Positions 34,011 to 42,360 of a stretch of 64,000 nucleotides of DNA are shown one piece after another. Position 1 is the first letter of the stretch, and each line of letters starts with the position of its first letter. The notes under the pieces are model-generated. The model saw only the letters and a list, made by a program, of their open reading frames with translations, was not told where the DNA came from and ran no database searches. A program made the translations under genes and the position numbers. The stretch is from Streptomyces sp. NBC_00820 (GTDB lineage Bacteria > Actinomycetota > Actinomycetes > Streptomycetales > Streptomycetaceae): the NCBI RefSeq assembly GCF_036347055.1, contig NZ_CP108882.1:1997001-2061000 (forward strand). Direction: 5' to 3'.

Positions 34011-35462
34011 ATGAACACAACGATCAGGCGGGCGTCCGTCTTCGCGCTGCTGCTCGTGCTCGCTCTGCTGGTCAGGGCGACCTGGGTGCAGTTCTACGAC
34101 GGCCAGGCTCTCGCGGACGACAACAACAACCGTCGGAACGCGATCAAGACGTACTCCCGGCCACTGGGCAACATCATCGTGGCCGGGAACTCGATCACGG
34201 GTTCGGCACGGACGAAAGGCGGCGACCTCGCCTACAAGCGCACGTACAAGGACGGCGAGCTCTACGCCCCGGTGACGGGCTACGCCTCGCAGGCCTATGC
34301 CCCGACCCAGCTGGAGGGCATCTACAAGGACCTGCTCAACGGCTCGGACACCCGGCTGAAGACGGTGCTGAACGTCGTCACCGGCGAGCACACCGATCCG
34401 GGCAACGTGCTCACCACGATCGACCCGGCCGTGCAGAAGGCCGGTTACCGGGCGCTCGCCGGCAAGAAGGGCGGGGCCGTGGCCATCGACCCGAAGACCG
34501 GCAAGATCCTCGCGATGGTGTCGACGCCGTCGTACGACCCCACCGAGCTGACGGACGCGAACACCGCGGGGCCCGCCTGGAAGCGGCTCACCACGGACAA
34601 GGACAAGCCGCTCGTCAACCGGGCGCTGCGCCAGCCGCTGCCGCCGGGCTCGACGTTCAAGCTGGTCGTGGCCGCGGCCGCGCTGGAGAGCGGGCTGTAC
34701 AAGGACGTCGACACGAACACCGACAGCCCGGATCCCTACACCCCGCCGGGCACGACACACGTGCTGGTCAACGAGAACAAGTCGGCCCCTTGCAGGAACG
34801 CCCGGATCCGGGTCGCCCTGGAGTACTCCTGCAACAACGTCTTCGGCAAGATGGCCGTCGACCTGGGCCAGGACAAGGTGCGGGCCATGGCCGAGAAGTT
34901 CGGCTTCAACGACGAGAAGCGGGACGTGCCCTTCCGGGCCTGGGCCAGCGTCTACCCGTCGGACATGGACAAGCCCCAGACCGCCTACTCCGGCATCGGC
35001 CAGTTCGACGTCACCGCGACCCCGCTGCAGATGGCCATGGTGTCGGCGGTGATGGCGAACGGCGGCAAGCTGGTCTCGCCGCACATGGTCTCGCAGATCA
35101 CCGACAGTGGTGGTGAGGTGCTGGAGGACTACGACGACGCGGGGACGAAGCAGATCGTCAGCTCCTCGACCGCCGAGCAGCTGCGGTCGGCGATGGAGTC
35201 CGTGGTGAAGGACGGCACCGGTACGAACGCCCTGATCGACGGGGTGACCGTCGGCGGCAAGACCGGTACCGCCCAGCACGGCGAGAACAACAGCAAGACG
35301 CCGTACGCCTGGTTCACGTCCTACGGCAGGTCCGACAGCACCAGCAAGGAGATCGCCGTCGCGGTGATGGTCGAGCAGTCGGGCGCCCTGCGCTCGGAGG
35401 TCAGCGGCAACGGCCTGGCGGCGCCGGTGGCCAGGGCGATGATGCAGGCGGCACTCAAGTAG
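34011..35462 (+). CDS. Penicillin-binding protein, FtsI/PBP2-like transpeptidase
   Basis: 483 residues; an N-terminal hydrophobic anchor (residues about 7-25) and an extracytoplasmic transpeptidase domain. The three catalytic motifs are all present: STFK (about 213), SCN in EYSCNNVF (about 272) and KTG in GGKTGTAQH (about 415). It crosslinks peptidoglycan stem peptides. Smaller than FtsI and lacking a long PASTA tail, it matches the PbpA-type accessory enzymes of Streptomyces. No ftsW/rodA partner is adjacent; it stands alone. Confidence 0.92.
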   Translation: MNTTIRRASVFALLLVLALLVRATWVQFYDGQALADDNNNRRNAIKTYSRPLGNIIVAGNSITGSARTKGGDLAYKRTYKDGELYAPVTGYASQAYAPTQLEGIYKDLLNGSDTRLKTVLNVVTGEHTDPGNVLTTIDPAVQKAGYRALAGKKGGAVAIDPKTGKILAMVSTPSYDPTELTDANTAGPAWKRLTTDKDKPLVNRALRQPLPPGSTFKLVVAAAALESGLYKDVDTNTDSPDPYTPPGTTHVLVNENKSAPCRNARIRVALEYSCNNVFGKMAVDLGQDKVRAMAEKFGFNDEKRDVPFRAWASVYPSDMDKPQTAYSGIGQFDVTATPLQMAMVSAVMANGGKLVSPHMVSQITDSGGEVLEDYDDAGTKQIVSSSTAEQLRSAMESVVKDGTGTNALIDGVTVGGKTGTAQHGENNSKTPYAWFTSYGRSDSTSKEIAVAVMVEQSGALRSEVSGNGLAAPVARAMMQAALK

Positions 35463-35510
35463 GCGCCCCGTGCGCGGGGGCGGTTCGTCCGAACCGCCCC
35501 CGCGCTCGCC

Positions 35511-36962
35511 TCACTTGACGCCCAGCACCTGCTCCACGGGGTCGATCGCGAAGTACACGAGGAACAGCGCCGAGACGCCCCACAGCAGCCAGTTGACCTC
35601 CCTGGCCTTGCCCACCACCGTCTTGATGACCACGTAGGCCACGAAGCCCGCGCCGATACCGTCGGTGATGGAGTAGGTGAACGGCATCGTGGCGATGGTG
35701 AGGAAGGCCGGGACGGCGATCTCGTGGTCGTCCCAGTCGATGTGCTTGACGTGGGTCATCATCAGGAAGCCCACCGCGATCAGCGCGGGCGCCGCCGCCT
35801 GGAGCGGGACGATGGTGAGCAGCGGGGTGAGGAAGAGCGCGAGGCCGAAGAGACCGCCGGTGACCAGGTTGGCGAAGCCGGTGCGGGCGCCCTCGCCGAC
35901 GCCGGCGGCGGACTCGATGTAGGCGGTGCTGGAGGAGGCCGAGCCGACACCGCCGGCGACGGCCGCGGCGCCGTCGATGAGCAGGACCCGGCCGATGCCC
36001 GGCACCTGCCCCTCGTCGTCGAGGAGCCCGGCCTCGGCGCTGATGCCGACGATGGTGCCCATGGCGTCGAAGAAGTCGGACAGCACGAGGGTGAAGACGA
36101 GCAGGACGGCGGTCAGGACACCGGCCTTGGCGAAGCCGCCGAACAGGCTGAAGTGACCGATCAGCCCGAAGTCCGGGGCTGCGACGACCTTGTCGGGGAC
36201 CTTCGGGGTGGTCAGGCCCCAGCTCTTGATGTCGGCGACGGTGTCGACGGCGATCGCGACGGCCGTCATCGCGACGATGCTGATCAGGATGGCGCCCTTC
36301 ACCTTCCGGGTCAGCAGCGCGATGGTCAGCAGCACGCCGAGGCAGAAGACGAGGACGGGCCAGCCGGTCAGTCTGCCGACGGCGCCGAGCTGGACGGGCA
36401 CGGTGGTGTGCGCGGCGTCGGGGACGCGGCTGACGAAGCCGGCGTCCACGAAGCCGATGAAGGCGATGAACAGGCCGATGCCGACTCCGATGGCCTGCTT
36501 CAGCTGCCGCGGGATCGCGTCCATGATCGCCTTGCGGAGCCCGGTGAGGACCAGGAGGCAGATGACGAGGCCTTCCAGGACGACCAGGCCCATCGCGTCG
36601 GGCCAGCTCATCAGCGGCGCCAGCTGGAAAGCGACGACGGCGTTCAGGCCGAGCCCCGCGGCGATGGCGAGCGGAAGGTTGCCGCCGACGCCCATGACCA
36701 CCGTCATCACGCAGGCCACCAGCGCGGTGGCGGTGACGAGCTGGCCGGTGTCGAGGGAGTGCCCGAACTTGTCCTTGGCGCTGCCCAGGATGATCGGGTT
36801 CAGGACGAGGATGTACGCCATGGTGAAGAACGTGGCGAGGCCGCCGCGTATCTCCCGGCCGAAGGTCGATCCCCGTTCGGAGATTCTGAAGTACCGGTCG
36901 ACGCCGTTGCCCGTGGGTGGCACGGCGCCGGACCGCTGGTCCGCCTTCTGCGTCTCGGACAT
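35511..36962 (-). CDS. NCS2-family purine/xanthine-type permease (AzgA-like)
   Basis: About 483 residues with about 12 to 14 hydrophobic segments. The N-terminus GSTFGREIRGGLATFFTMAYILVLNP and the TM10 block DFFDAMGTIVGISAEAGL, plus SASSSTAYIESAAGVGEGARTG, are typical of AzgA-like adenine/guanine/hypoxanthine permeases. AGGAG ends 12 nt before ATG 36962; TTG 36974 and GTG 36971 are closer alternatives. Single gene; base specificity inferred from the family. Confidence 0.9.
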   Translation of the reverse strand: MSETQKADQRSGAVPPTGNGVDRYFRISERGSTFGREIRGGLATFFTMAYILVLNPIILGSAKDKFGHSLDTGQLVTATALVACVMTVVMGVGGNLPLAIAAGLGLNAVVAFQLAPLMSWPDAMGLVVLEGLVICLLVLTGLRKAIMDAIPRQLKQAIGVGIGLFIAFIGFVDAGFVSRVPDAAHTTVPVQLGAVGRLTGWPVLVFCLGVLLTIALLTRKVKGAILISIVAMTAVAIAVDTVADIKSWGLTTPKVPDKVVAAPDFGLIGHFSLFGGFAKAGVLTAVLLVFTLVLSDFFDAMGTIVGISAEAGLLDDEGQVPGIGRVLLIDGAAAVAGGVGSASSSTAYIESAAGVGEGARTGFANLVTGGLFGLALFLTPLLTIVPLQAAAPALIAVGFLMMTHVKHIDWDDHEIAVPAFLTIATMPFTYSITDGIGAGFVAYVVIKTVVGKAREVNWLLWGVSALFLVYFAIDPVEQVLGVK

Positions 36963-37088
36963 GCCCGACACCAACTCCTAATCATCAACGGGGTGTTGTG
37001 CGGATGCTGGCTGGATTGTTCCCCCGGGCGACCGGTTTCAGGTTCCCTTCGTGTTACGGAATGGACGCGGGAAGCGGGCCGGCCCCCG

Positions 37089-37109
37089 CCCCGGCGGGAA
37101 CCGCCGGGG
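37089..37109 (-). terminator. Hairpin downstream of the acid phosphatase gene
   Basis: 9-bp perfect stem (37089-37097 and 37101-37109) with a 3-nt loop, 40 bp beyond the phosphatase stop and before the NCS2 gene. Likely a terminator. Confidence 0.6.
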
Positions 37110-37149
37110 ACGAGGGCCGGATGCGGACAGCCGCCCGGGACGCGGGACT

Positions 37150-37944
37150 TCAGGACACGAAGTACGTCGGGTTCGGCAGCTTGTAGGTGCGGTCGGCGTG
37201 GCCGCCGTCCAGGTCCGAGTACTGGTCGCCGAAGTTGGCGATGATGTCGTACCCGAGGTCCTCGATGTGTCCTCGGGTGCCGCCCTTGTACTGCACGGTC
37301 GTACAGGTCCAGGTCGTCGCGGTGGCGCATCCGCTCAGGTAGGCCGGCGGGTTGGCCTTGTCCTTGAGGAACATGTGGCCGGCGTCGAGGTTCACGTCGG
37401 CGCCGATCTTCTTCAGGTTCTCCACGGCGCCGGCGCGCTGGGCCTCGCTGAGACCGGAGTTGTAGAAGACCTCGACGCCCTTGGACTGGGCGTACCGGAC
37501 CAGCTCGGCGCTGCCGAACACGGCCGGACGGTCGGCCCGGTTCACGTAGTCGTTCCACGTCGTGGCGTTGTACGTGTAGTTGTAGCGCTTCTCGTAGTCG
37601 AGGCTGAGCAGCAGCGTGTCGTCGATGTCGAAGACGACGGCCGGCTTCTTTCCGTGGCGGTGGTCCTTGCGGGCCGCCTTGTCTATGTAGTTCCTGGCGT
37701 CGGCGTCGATCCGCGCCAGGTCCTTGGCGTACGGGCTGTCCGGGGACGCCTGGTACACGCCGCTCGCGTCGGCGGTGGTGCCGTAGTACGTGTCGATGTC
37801 CTTCACCAGGAGCCCGATGTTGTAGGGCTCGTGGGTCGAGTTCGCCGTCGACTGACCGGCACCGGCCGCGCCGGCACCGTACAGCGCCGTACCGCCGAGA
37901 ACGCAGGCGGCGCCGACGGCGGCCGCTCTGAGGGACTTCCGCAT
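37150..37944 (-). CDS. Secreted HAD-family acid phosphatase (class B-like)
   Basis: 264 residues with a signal peptide (MRKSLRAAAVGAACVLGGTALYG-type start, cleavage likely near AAGAGQS). The HAD nucleophile motif is VVFDIDDTLLLSLDYE. Later motifs include VFYNSGLSEAQR and the acidic loop IIANFGDQYSDLDGG. Two Cys (SGCATATTWTCTT) may form a disulfide. It likely removes phosphate from extracellular organic esters. CGGAGA lies about 6 nt before ATG 37944. I saw no PHO-box repeats upstream. Confidence 0.9.
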   Translation of the reverse strand: MRKSLRAAAVGAACVLGGTALYGAGAAGAGQSTANSTHEPYNIGLLVKDIDTYYGTTADASGVYQASPDSPYAKDLARIDADARNYIDKAARKDHRHGKKPAVVFDIDDTLLLSLDYEKRYNYTYNATTWNDYVNRADRPAVFGSAELVRYAQSKGVEVFYNSGLSEAQRAGAVENLKKIGADVNLDAGHMFLKDKANPPAYLSGCATATTWTCTTVQYKGGTRGHIEDLGYDIIANFGDQYSDLDGGHADRTYKLPNPTYFVS

Positions 37945-38107
37945 GGAATCTCCGGATCTGATGAGTGAGGATCAGGCCACGCACTGTCTACGCGCATCAA
38001 CCCGGCGTTGCGAGGCGTGTTATCCGATCGATACGCATCCCGGGCGGTCCCGGGCAGTTCCCAGCAGTCCCGAACAGGACGGCCCGCGAGGAGGGCGGCG
38101 GGAGGGG

Positions 38108-39841
38108 TCAGCCCGCGTACGGGTCCGGTGCCTCGCCCGGGCGGGCGAGGAAGGCGAAGTCGCAGCCCGCGTCGGCCTGGGTGATCTGGTCCTCGTAGAG
38201 GGCGCCGTAGCCGCGCGTGTACCGGGCGGGCGGTGGGGTCCACTCGGCTTTCCTGCGCGCCAACTCCGCTTCCTCCACGTGGAGACGGAGACTGCGGGCG
38301 TCCACGTCCAGGGTGATGAGGTCGCCGGTGCGGACCAGCGCGAGCGGGCCGCCGACGTAGGACTCGGGGGCCACGTGCAGTACGCAGGTGCCGTAACTCG
38401 TGCCGCTCATACGGGCGTCGGAGACACGGACCATGTCCCGCACGCCCTGCTTGAGCAGGTGGTCCGGGATCGGGAGCATGCCGTACTCGGGCATGCCCGG
38501 TCCGCCCTTGGGGCCGGCGTTGCGCAGCACGAGCACGCTGTCGGCGGTGATGCCGAGCGCGGGGTCGTCGATGGTGCGCTGCATCGTGCGGTAGTCGTCG
38601 AAGACGACGGCGGGGCCGGTGTGCCGGAGCAGGCGGGGCTCGGCGGCGATGTGCTTGATGACGGCGCCGTCCGGGCAGAGGTTGCCGCGCAGCACGGCCA
38701 CCCCGCCCTCGGGCGCGACCGGGTTGTCCCGTGGCCGGATGACGCCGTCGTGGTGCACCCGCGCGCCCGCGAGCTGCTCGCGCAGGGTGTCGTACGAGAC
38801 CGTGGGCCGGTCGAGGTGGAGCAGGTCGGGAATGCGGGAGAGGAATCCGGGCAGGCCGCCCGCGAAGTGGAAGTCCTCCATGAGGTACCGCTGTCCGCCG
38901 GGGCGGACGTCGGCGAGGACGGGGACCGTGCGGGCGATGCGGTCGAAGTCGTCCAGGGTGAGCCGTACCCCGGCCCGGCCCGCCATGGCGATCAGGTGGA
39001 TCACGGCGTTGGTGGAGCCGCCGAGACCGAGAACGGTGGTGACGGCGTCCTCGAAGGCCTCCCGGGTGAGGATGTCGCCCGGCCCGCGGTCCTGGTGGAT
39101 CAGTTCGACGACCGTCCGGCCCGCCGTGGCGGCCATCCGTTCGTGCCCGGAGTCCACCGCCGGGATGCTGGAGGCGCCCGGCACGGTCATGCCGAGGGCC
39201 TCCGCCGCGGCCGTGAGCGTGGACGCCGTGCCCATGGTCATGCAGTGGCCGGGGGAACGGGCCAGGCCGCTCTCCAGCTCGGCCATCTCGCAGTCGCCGA
39301 TGAGGCCGGCCCGCCGGTCGTCCCAGTACTTCCACATGTCGGTGCCGGAGCCGAGGGTCTCACCGCGCCAGTGGCCCGGCAGCATGGGTCCGGCCGGGAC
39401 GAAGACGGCGGGCAGGCCGGCCGAGGCCGCGCCCATCAGCAGCGCGGGCGTGGACTTGTCGCAGCCGCCCATGAGCACCGCGCCGTCGACGGGGTACGAC
39501 CGCAGCAGTTCCTCGGTCTCCATCGCGAGGAGGTTGCGGTAGAGCATGGGCGTCGGCTTCTGGAAGGTCTCGCTGAGCGTGGAGACCGGGAATTCGAGGG
39601 GGAAGCCGCCCGCCTGCCACACCCCGCGTTTGACGGCCTGGGCGCGCTCGCGCAGGTGGACGTGGCAGGGGTTGATGTCGGACCAGGTGTTGAGGACGGC
39701 GACGACCGGCTTGCCGAGGTGTTCCTCGGGCAGGTAGCCGAGCTGGCGGGTGCGGGCGCGGTGGCTGAAGGAGCGCAGGCCCTCGGTGCCGTACCACTGG
39801 TGGCTGCGCAGCTCCTGCGGTTCACGCACGGCCTTCCTCAC
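38108..39841 (-). CDS. IlvD/Edd-family sugar-acid dehydratase
   Basis: About 577 residues, [2Fe-2S] dehydratase fold. Iron-sulfur and metal motifs are seen: Cys in NTWSDINPCHVHL, GGCDKSTPALLMG and GHCMTMGTASTLTAAAEALGM. It resembles L-arabinonate/D-xylonate-type enzymes more than biosynthetic IlvD because of its context. It overlaps (GTGA) the DHDPS-family gene at 39838 and follows a GntR regulator. Predicted product is a 2-keto-3-deoxy sugar acid, which the next gene would convert. GTG 39841 is the overlap start. The exact substrate cannot be told from sequence. Confidence 0.87.
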   Translation of the reverse strand: MRKAVREPQELRSHQWYGTEGLRSFSHRARTRQLGYLPEEHLGKPVVAVLNTWSDINPCHVHLRERAQAVKRGVWQAGGFPLEFPVSTLSETFQKPTPMLYRNLLAMETEELLRSYPVDGAVLMGGCDKSTPALLMGAASAGLPAVFVPAGPMLPGHWRGETLGSGTDMWKYWDDRRAGLIGDCEMAELESGLARSPGHCMTMGTASTLTAAAEALGMTVPGASSIPAVDSGHERMAATAGRTVVELIHQDRGPGDILTREAFEDAVTTVLGLGGSTNAVIHLIAMAGRAGVRLTLDDFDRIARTVPVLADVRPGGQRYLMEDFHFAGGLPGFLSRIPDLLHLDRPTVSYDTLREQLAGARVHHDGVIRPRDNPVAPEGGVAVLRGNLCPDGAVIKHIAAEPRLLRHTGPAVVFDDYRTMQRTIDDPALGITADSVLVLRNAGPKGGPGMPEYGMLPIPDHLLKQGVRDMVRVSDARMSGTSYGTCVLHVAPESYVGGPLALVRTGDLITLDVDARSLRLHVEEAELARRKAEWTPPPARYTRGYGALYEDQITQADAGCDFAFLARPGEAPDPYAG

Positions 39842-40749
39842 CGCACCCACGAGGCGGCGATGGCGGCGACCTCGGCGCGCTCGTCCCCGGACAGCGGCGA
39901 GCTCGGCGGGCGGACGTCCGCGCGGCACAGGCCGAGCGCGGCGAGGGCTTCCTTGACGACGGTGACGTTGTTCGCCGAGCCGTGGGCGGCCCGCAGTTCC
40001 TCGAAGCGGCGGATCCGTTCCCACACCCTCATGGCGGCCGGGTGGTCGCCGGCCCGCAGCGCCTCCAGCATGGTCAGGGACAGGGCCGGGGCGACGTTGA
40101 CGAGTCCGGAGGTGAACCCGGTGGCGCCCGCGCCGAAGTAGCCGGGGGCGTAGCTCTCGGCGAGGCCCGCCACCCAGGTGAAGCGGTCCAGGCCGGCGTC
40201 CCGGGCGAAGGCGGCGAAGCGCGCAGCGTCCGGGACGGCGTACTTGACGCCGATGACGTTCGGGCAGTGGCCGGCCAGTTCGGCGAGGAGGGCGCCGGGG
40301 AGGCGGGGGTCGCGGACGTAGGGGACCACCCCGAGGCCGGGCACGGACTCGGCGACGGCACGGTGGTAGGCGACCCAGCCGGCCTCCGAGACGTAGGGGT
40401 GGACGGGCTGGTGGACCATGACCATCCGGACGCCGAGGGCGTGGGCGTGCCGGGCGGAGGCGACGGCGGTGGGCAGGTCGTGGCCGACGCCGGCCAGGAC
40501 GGTGGCGCGGTCTCCCGCCTCGTCCACGGCCAGTTCGACCACCAGACGGCGTTCCTCGGGGGCGAGGGCGTAGAACTCGCCCGTGTTCCCGCACGGGGTG
40601 AGGGTCTTGATCCCGGCGTCGATGAGGCGGCGCAGCAAGGCCCGGCAGGCGGTCCGGTCGACCTGGCCGTCCTCGGCGAAGGGGGTCACGGGGATGGCCA
40701 CCACGTCGGCCAGGGCGGCCCGTTCGGCCGCGAACATCGGGCTGCTCAC
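39838..40749 (-). CDS. DHDPS-family keto-deoxy sugar-acid lyase/dehydratase
   Basis: 303 residues, TIM-barrel class I aldolase superfamily. The Schiff-base lysine is in NVIGVKYAVPDA and the partner tyrosine in GVVPYVRDPR. PCGNTGEFYALAPEERR replaces the DapA GTTGE loop, so it is not a lysine-pathway DapA. With the overlapping IlvD/Edd gene it likely acts like the 2-keto-3-deoxy-L-arabinonate dehydratase of Azospirillum (AraD in that scheme) or a related lyase. GTG start at the GTGA overlap with the GntR gene. Confidence 0.85.
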   Translation of the reverse strand: MSSPMFAAERAALADVVAIPVTPFAEDGQVDRTACRALLRRLIDAGIKTLTPCGNTGEFYALAPEERRLVVELAVDEAGDRATVLAGVGHDLPTAVASARHAHALGVRMVMVHQPVHPYVSEAGWVAYHRAVAESVPGLGVVPYVRDPRLPGALLAELAGHCPNVIGVKYAVPDAARFAAFARDAGLDRFTWVAGLAESYAPGYFGAGATGFTSGLVNVAPALSLTMLEALRAGDHPAAMRVWERIRRFEELRAAHGSANNVTVVKEALAALGLCRADVRPPSSPLSGDERAEVAAIAASWVR

Positions 40750-41402
40750 TGTTGTCCTTCCTCCGGGCGCGACGCGGGGAAGGCCCGCCGGGTGAACGAG
40801 GTGATGTGGGTGTGCAGGGCGCTCGCGGCGCCGTCCGCGTCGCCGCCTCGCGCGAGGCGGAGGATCTCCCGGTGCTCGGCGGCCTCCCGCTCCCAGGAGG
40901 GGTCGGCCGCCCAGGCCACGGCCGAGACGAGCGCGGCCTGGTCGCGGACGTCGTCCAGCATCCGGGTGAGCAGCGGGTTGCCGCACGGCAGGTAGAGGGC
41001 GCGGTGGAACGCGCGGTTGGCGAGGGCCCGTTCGGCGGGGCCGGGGGCGGTGTCCGCCCGGTCCAGCGCGTCCGCGGCGGCGTCGAGAGGAGCCCCGCGG
41101 GTGACCGTGCGGCGCAGGGCCTCCGGTTCCAGCAGCAGCCGTACGTCGTGGACCTGGCGCGCCATGTCCGCGTCCACCGTGCGTACGGTGACGCCCTTGT
41201 ACTGGCTCGTCACGACGAGGCCGGTGCCGGCGAGCGTCTTCAGCGCCTCGCGCACCGGGGTCTTGGACACCCCGAACGACGCGGCCAGTTCCGTCTCGAC
41301 GAGCGCCTGCCCGGGAGCCAGCGCGCCGGTCAGGATGCGGTGTCTGATCGCCTCCAGCACGTACTGCGTGCGGGACGGGATCGGCGTGGGCACAGCGGTC
41401 AC
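40746..41402 (-). CDS. GntR-family regulator, FadR/FCD type
   Basis: 218 residues. N-terminal GntR winged helix (RHRILTGALAPGQALVETELA, SFGVSKTPVREALKTLAGTGLV) and C-terminal FCD helical ligand domain (VHDVRLLLEPEALRRTV, ANRAFHRALYLPCGNPLL, EHREILRLARGGDADGA). It leads the operon with the DHDPS-family and IlvD/Edd genes, all joined by GTGA overlaps. An unusual repeat-palindrome 54 to 96 bp upstream of its GTG is the probable operator. FCD regulators respond to organic acids. Confidence 0.92.
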   Translation of the reverse strand: MTAVPTPIPSRTQYVLEAIRHRILTGALAPGQALVETELAASFGVSKTPVREALKTLAGTGLVVTSQYKGVTVRTVDADMARQVHDVRLLLEPEALRRTVTRGAPLDAAADALDRADTAPGPAERALANRAFHRALYLPCGNPLLTRMLDDVRDQAALVSAVAWAADPSWEREAAEHREILRLARGGDADGAASALHTHITSFTRRAFPASRPEEGQQ

Positions 41403-41455
41403 GGGCGCCTCCCGGTGACACGGCCGCGCGGGCCCGCGGCCGTGAACTCACGTAC

Positions 41456-41498
41456 CGCGCCTCGTATATGACGTATGACGTATGACGTACGAGGCGCG
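41456..41498. promoter_or_regulatory. Repeat-palindrome operator of the GntR operon
   Basis: Perfect 11-bp arms CGCGCCTCGTA (41456-41466) and TACGAGGCGCG (41488-41498) enclose exactly three copies of TATGACG (41467-41487). The structure lies 54 bp upstream of the GntR start codon on the promoter side. GntR-FCD proteins bind GTAT/ATAC-type dyads, so several dimers could bind here. Confidence 0.75.
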
Positions 41499-41595
41499 AC
41501 GCGTCGAAGTTAGGAGGGGGGCCGCGTTTCGTCAATGCCGCTGACGAAAGAGGCCCGCGGGGGTCCGCCGCGGCGCGGCGGGTGTCCCCCCGGCC

Positions 41596-42183
41596 CTACG
41601 GCCGCCATCCCGGGTCGCGGCCGCTCAGGCTCACCGCGTGCTCCAGCGGCGGGGCGTCCTGCGGGACCGGTACGACGGGGCCGAAGGGGCCGCGTTCGCG
41701 GTCGAGGCCGGCCGCCGCACCGGTGAGGAAGCCGAGGGCCGCCTCGACGACGGCGGCGTCGGGTTCGTAGGGCAGGCCGAGGGCGCGGGCCAGGTCCCAG
41801 CCGTGGATCACCAGCTCGTCGGCGACGACGGCGCCGGCGACCGCGCCGGGCAGGTCCACGCCCCCGGCGCGGGTCGTGCCGGTCCACGCCGACGGCTCGC
41901 GCCAGGCCTCGGCCAGTTCGTCGAGCGCCTCGGCCAGCCGCTCGCGCCAGTCGGGGGCGAGTTCGGGGAGCCCGGCCTCCGGGCTGGTGTCGGTCGTCGG
42001 GCCGAGGTCCTTGCGGGCGGCGTCCCGGAAGGCGACGGCCAGCCCGGTCAGATGGGCCAGCAGGTCCCGCACCGTGTAGTCCGGACACGGGGTGGGATCC
42101 GGCAGCCGCTCGTCGCTCACCTTGCCGGCGAGCTCCGTGAGGACCCGGGTCTGGGCACCGAGATCGAAGATGGGGTGGGTCAT
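41596..42183 (-). CDS. TIGR03086-type / mycothiol-dependent maleylpyruvate isomerase family protein
   Basis: 195 residues of the DinB-like four-helix fold. Conserved FDLGAQTRVLTELAGKVSDE, PTPCPDYTVRDLLAHLTG (metal His) and ADELVIHGWDLARALGLP (second His) are typical of this actinobacterial family, which binds a divalent metal and often uses mycothiol. Reaction unknown. ATG 42183 has AAGGAG 7 nt upstream; the longer frame upstream has no ribosome site. Stands alone. Confidence 0.85.
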   Translation of the reverse strand: MTHPIFDLGAQTRVLTELAGKVSDERLPDPTPCPDYTVRDLLAHLTGLAVAFRDAARKDLGPTTDTSPEAGLPELAPDWRERLAEALDELAEAWREPSAWTGTTRAGGVDLPGAVAGAVVADELVIHGWDLARALGLPYEPDAAVVEAALGFLTGAAAGLDRERGPFGPVVPVPQDAPPLEHAVSLSGRDPGWRP

Positions 42184-42211
42184 GCCGTGCTCCTTGCGCG
42201 TGGGGGGCGGG

Positions 42212-42249
42212 GACATCCGTACCCGGGTACGGGGGTGACATCCGTACCC
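42212..42249. promoter_or_regulatory. 16-bp palindrome within a 13-bp direct repeat
   Basis: CCGTACCCGGGTACGG (42217-42232) is a perfect palindrome. GACATCCGTACCC occurs at 42212 and again at 42237, a 25-bp step. It lies between the divergent maleylpyruvate-isomerase-like and MFS genes, about 30 bp before the former's start. Likely operator. Confidence 0.65.
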
Positions 42250-42360
42250 ATGAGTGACCCGCCGGGGCACGGGAACTCATCGGTACGCCCCTCACCGGCG
42301 CGCCGGACGAGGCATCCGCCCGATCCGCGCCCACCCTCCTTAGGGCCACGATGACCAGGC

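Noticed and set aside
38108..40594. Fusion of IlvD/Edd dehydratase with an upstream domain
   Set aside because: The extra N-terminal part is the wrong frame of the DHDPS-family gene; GTG 39841 in the GTGA overlap gives the normal length.
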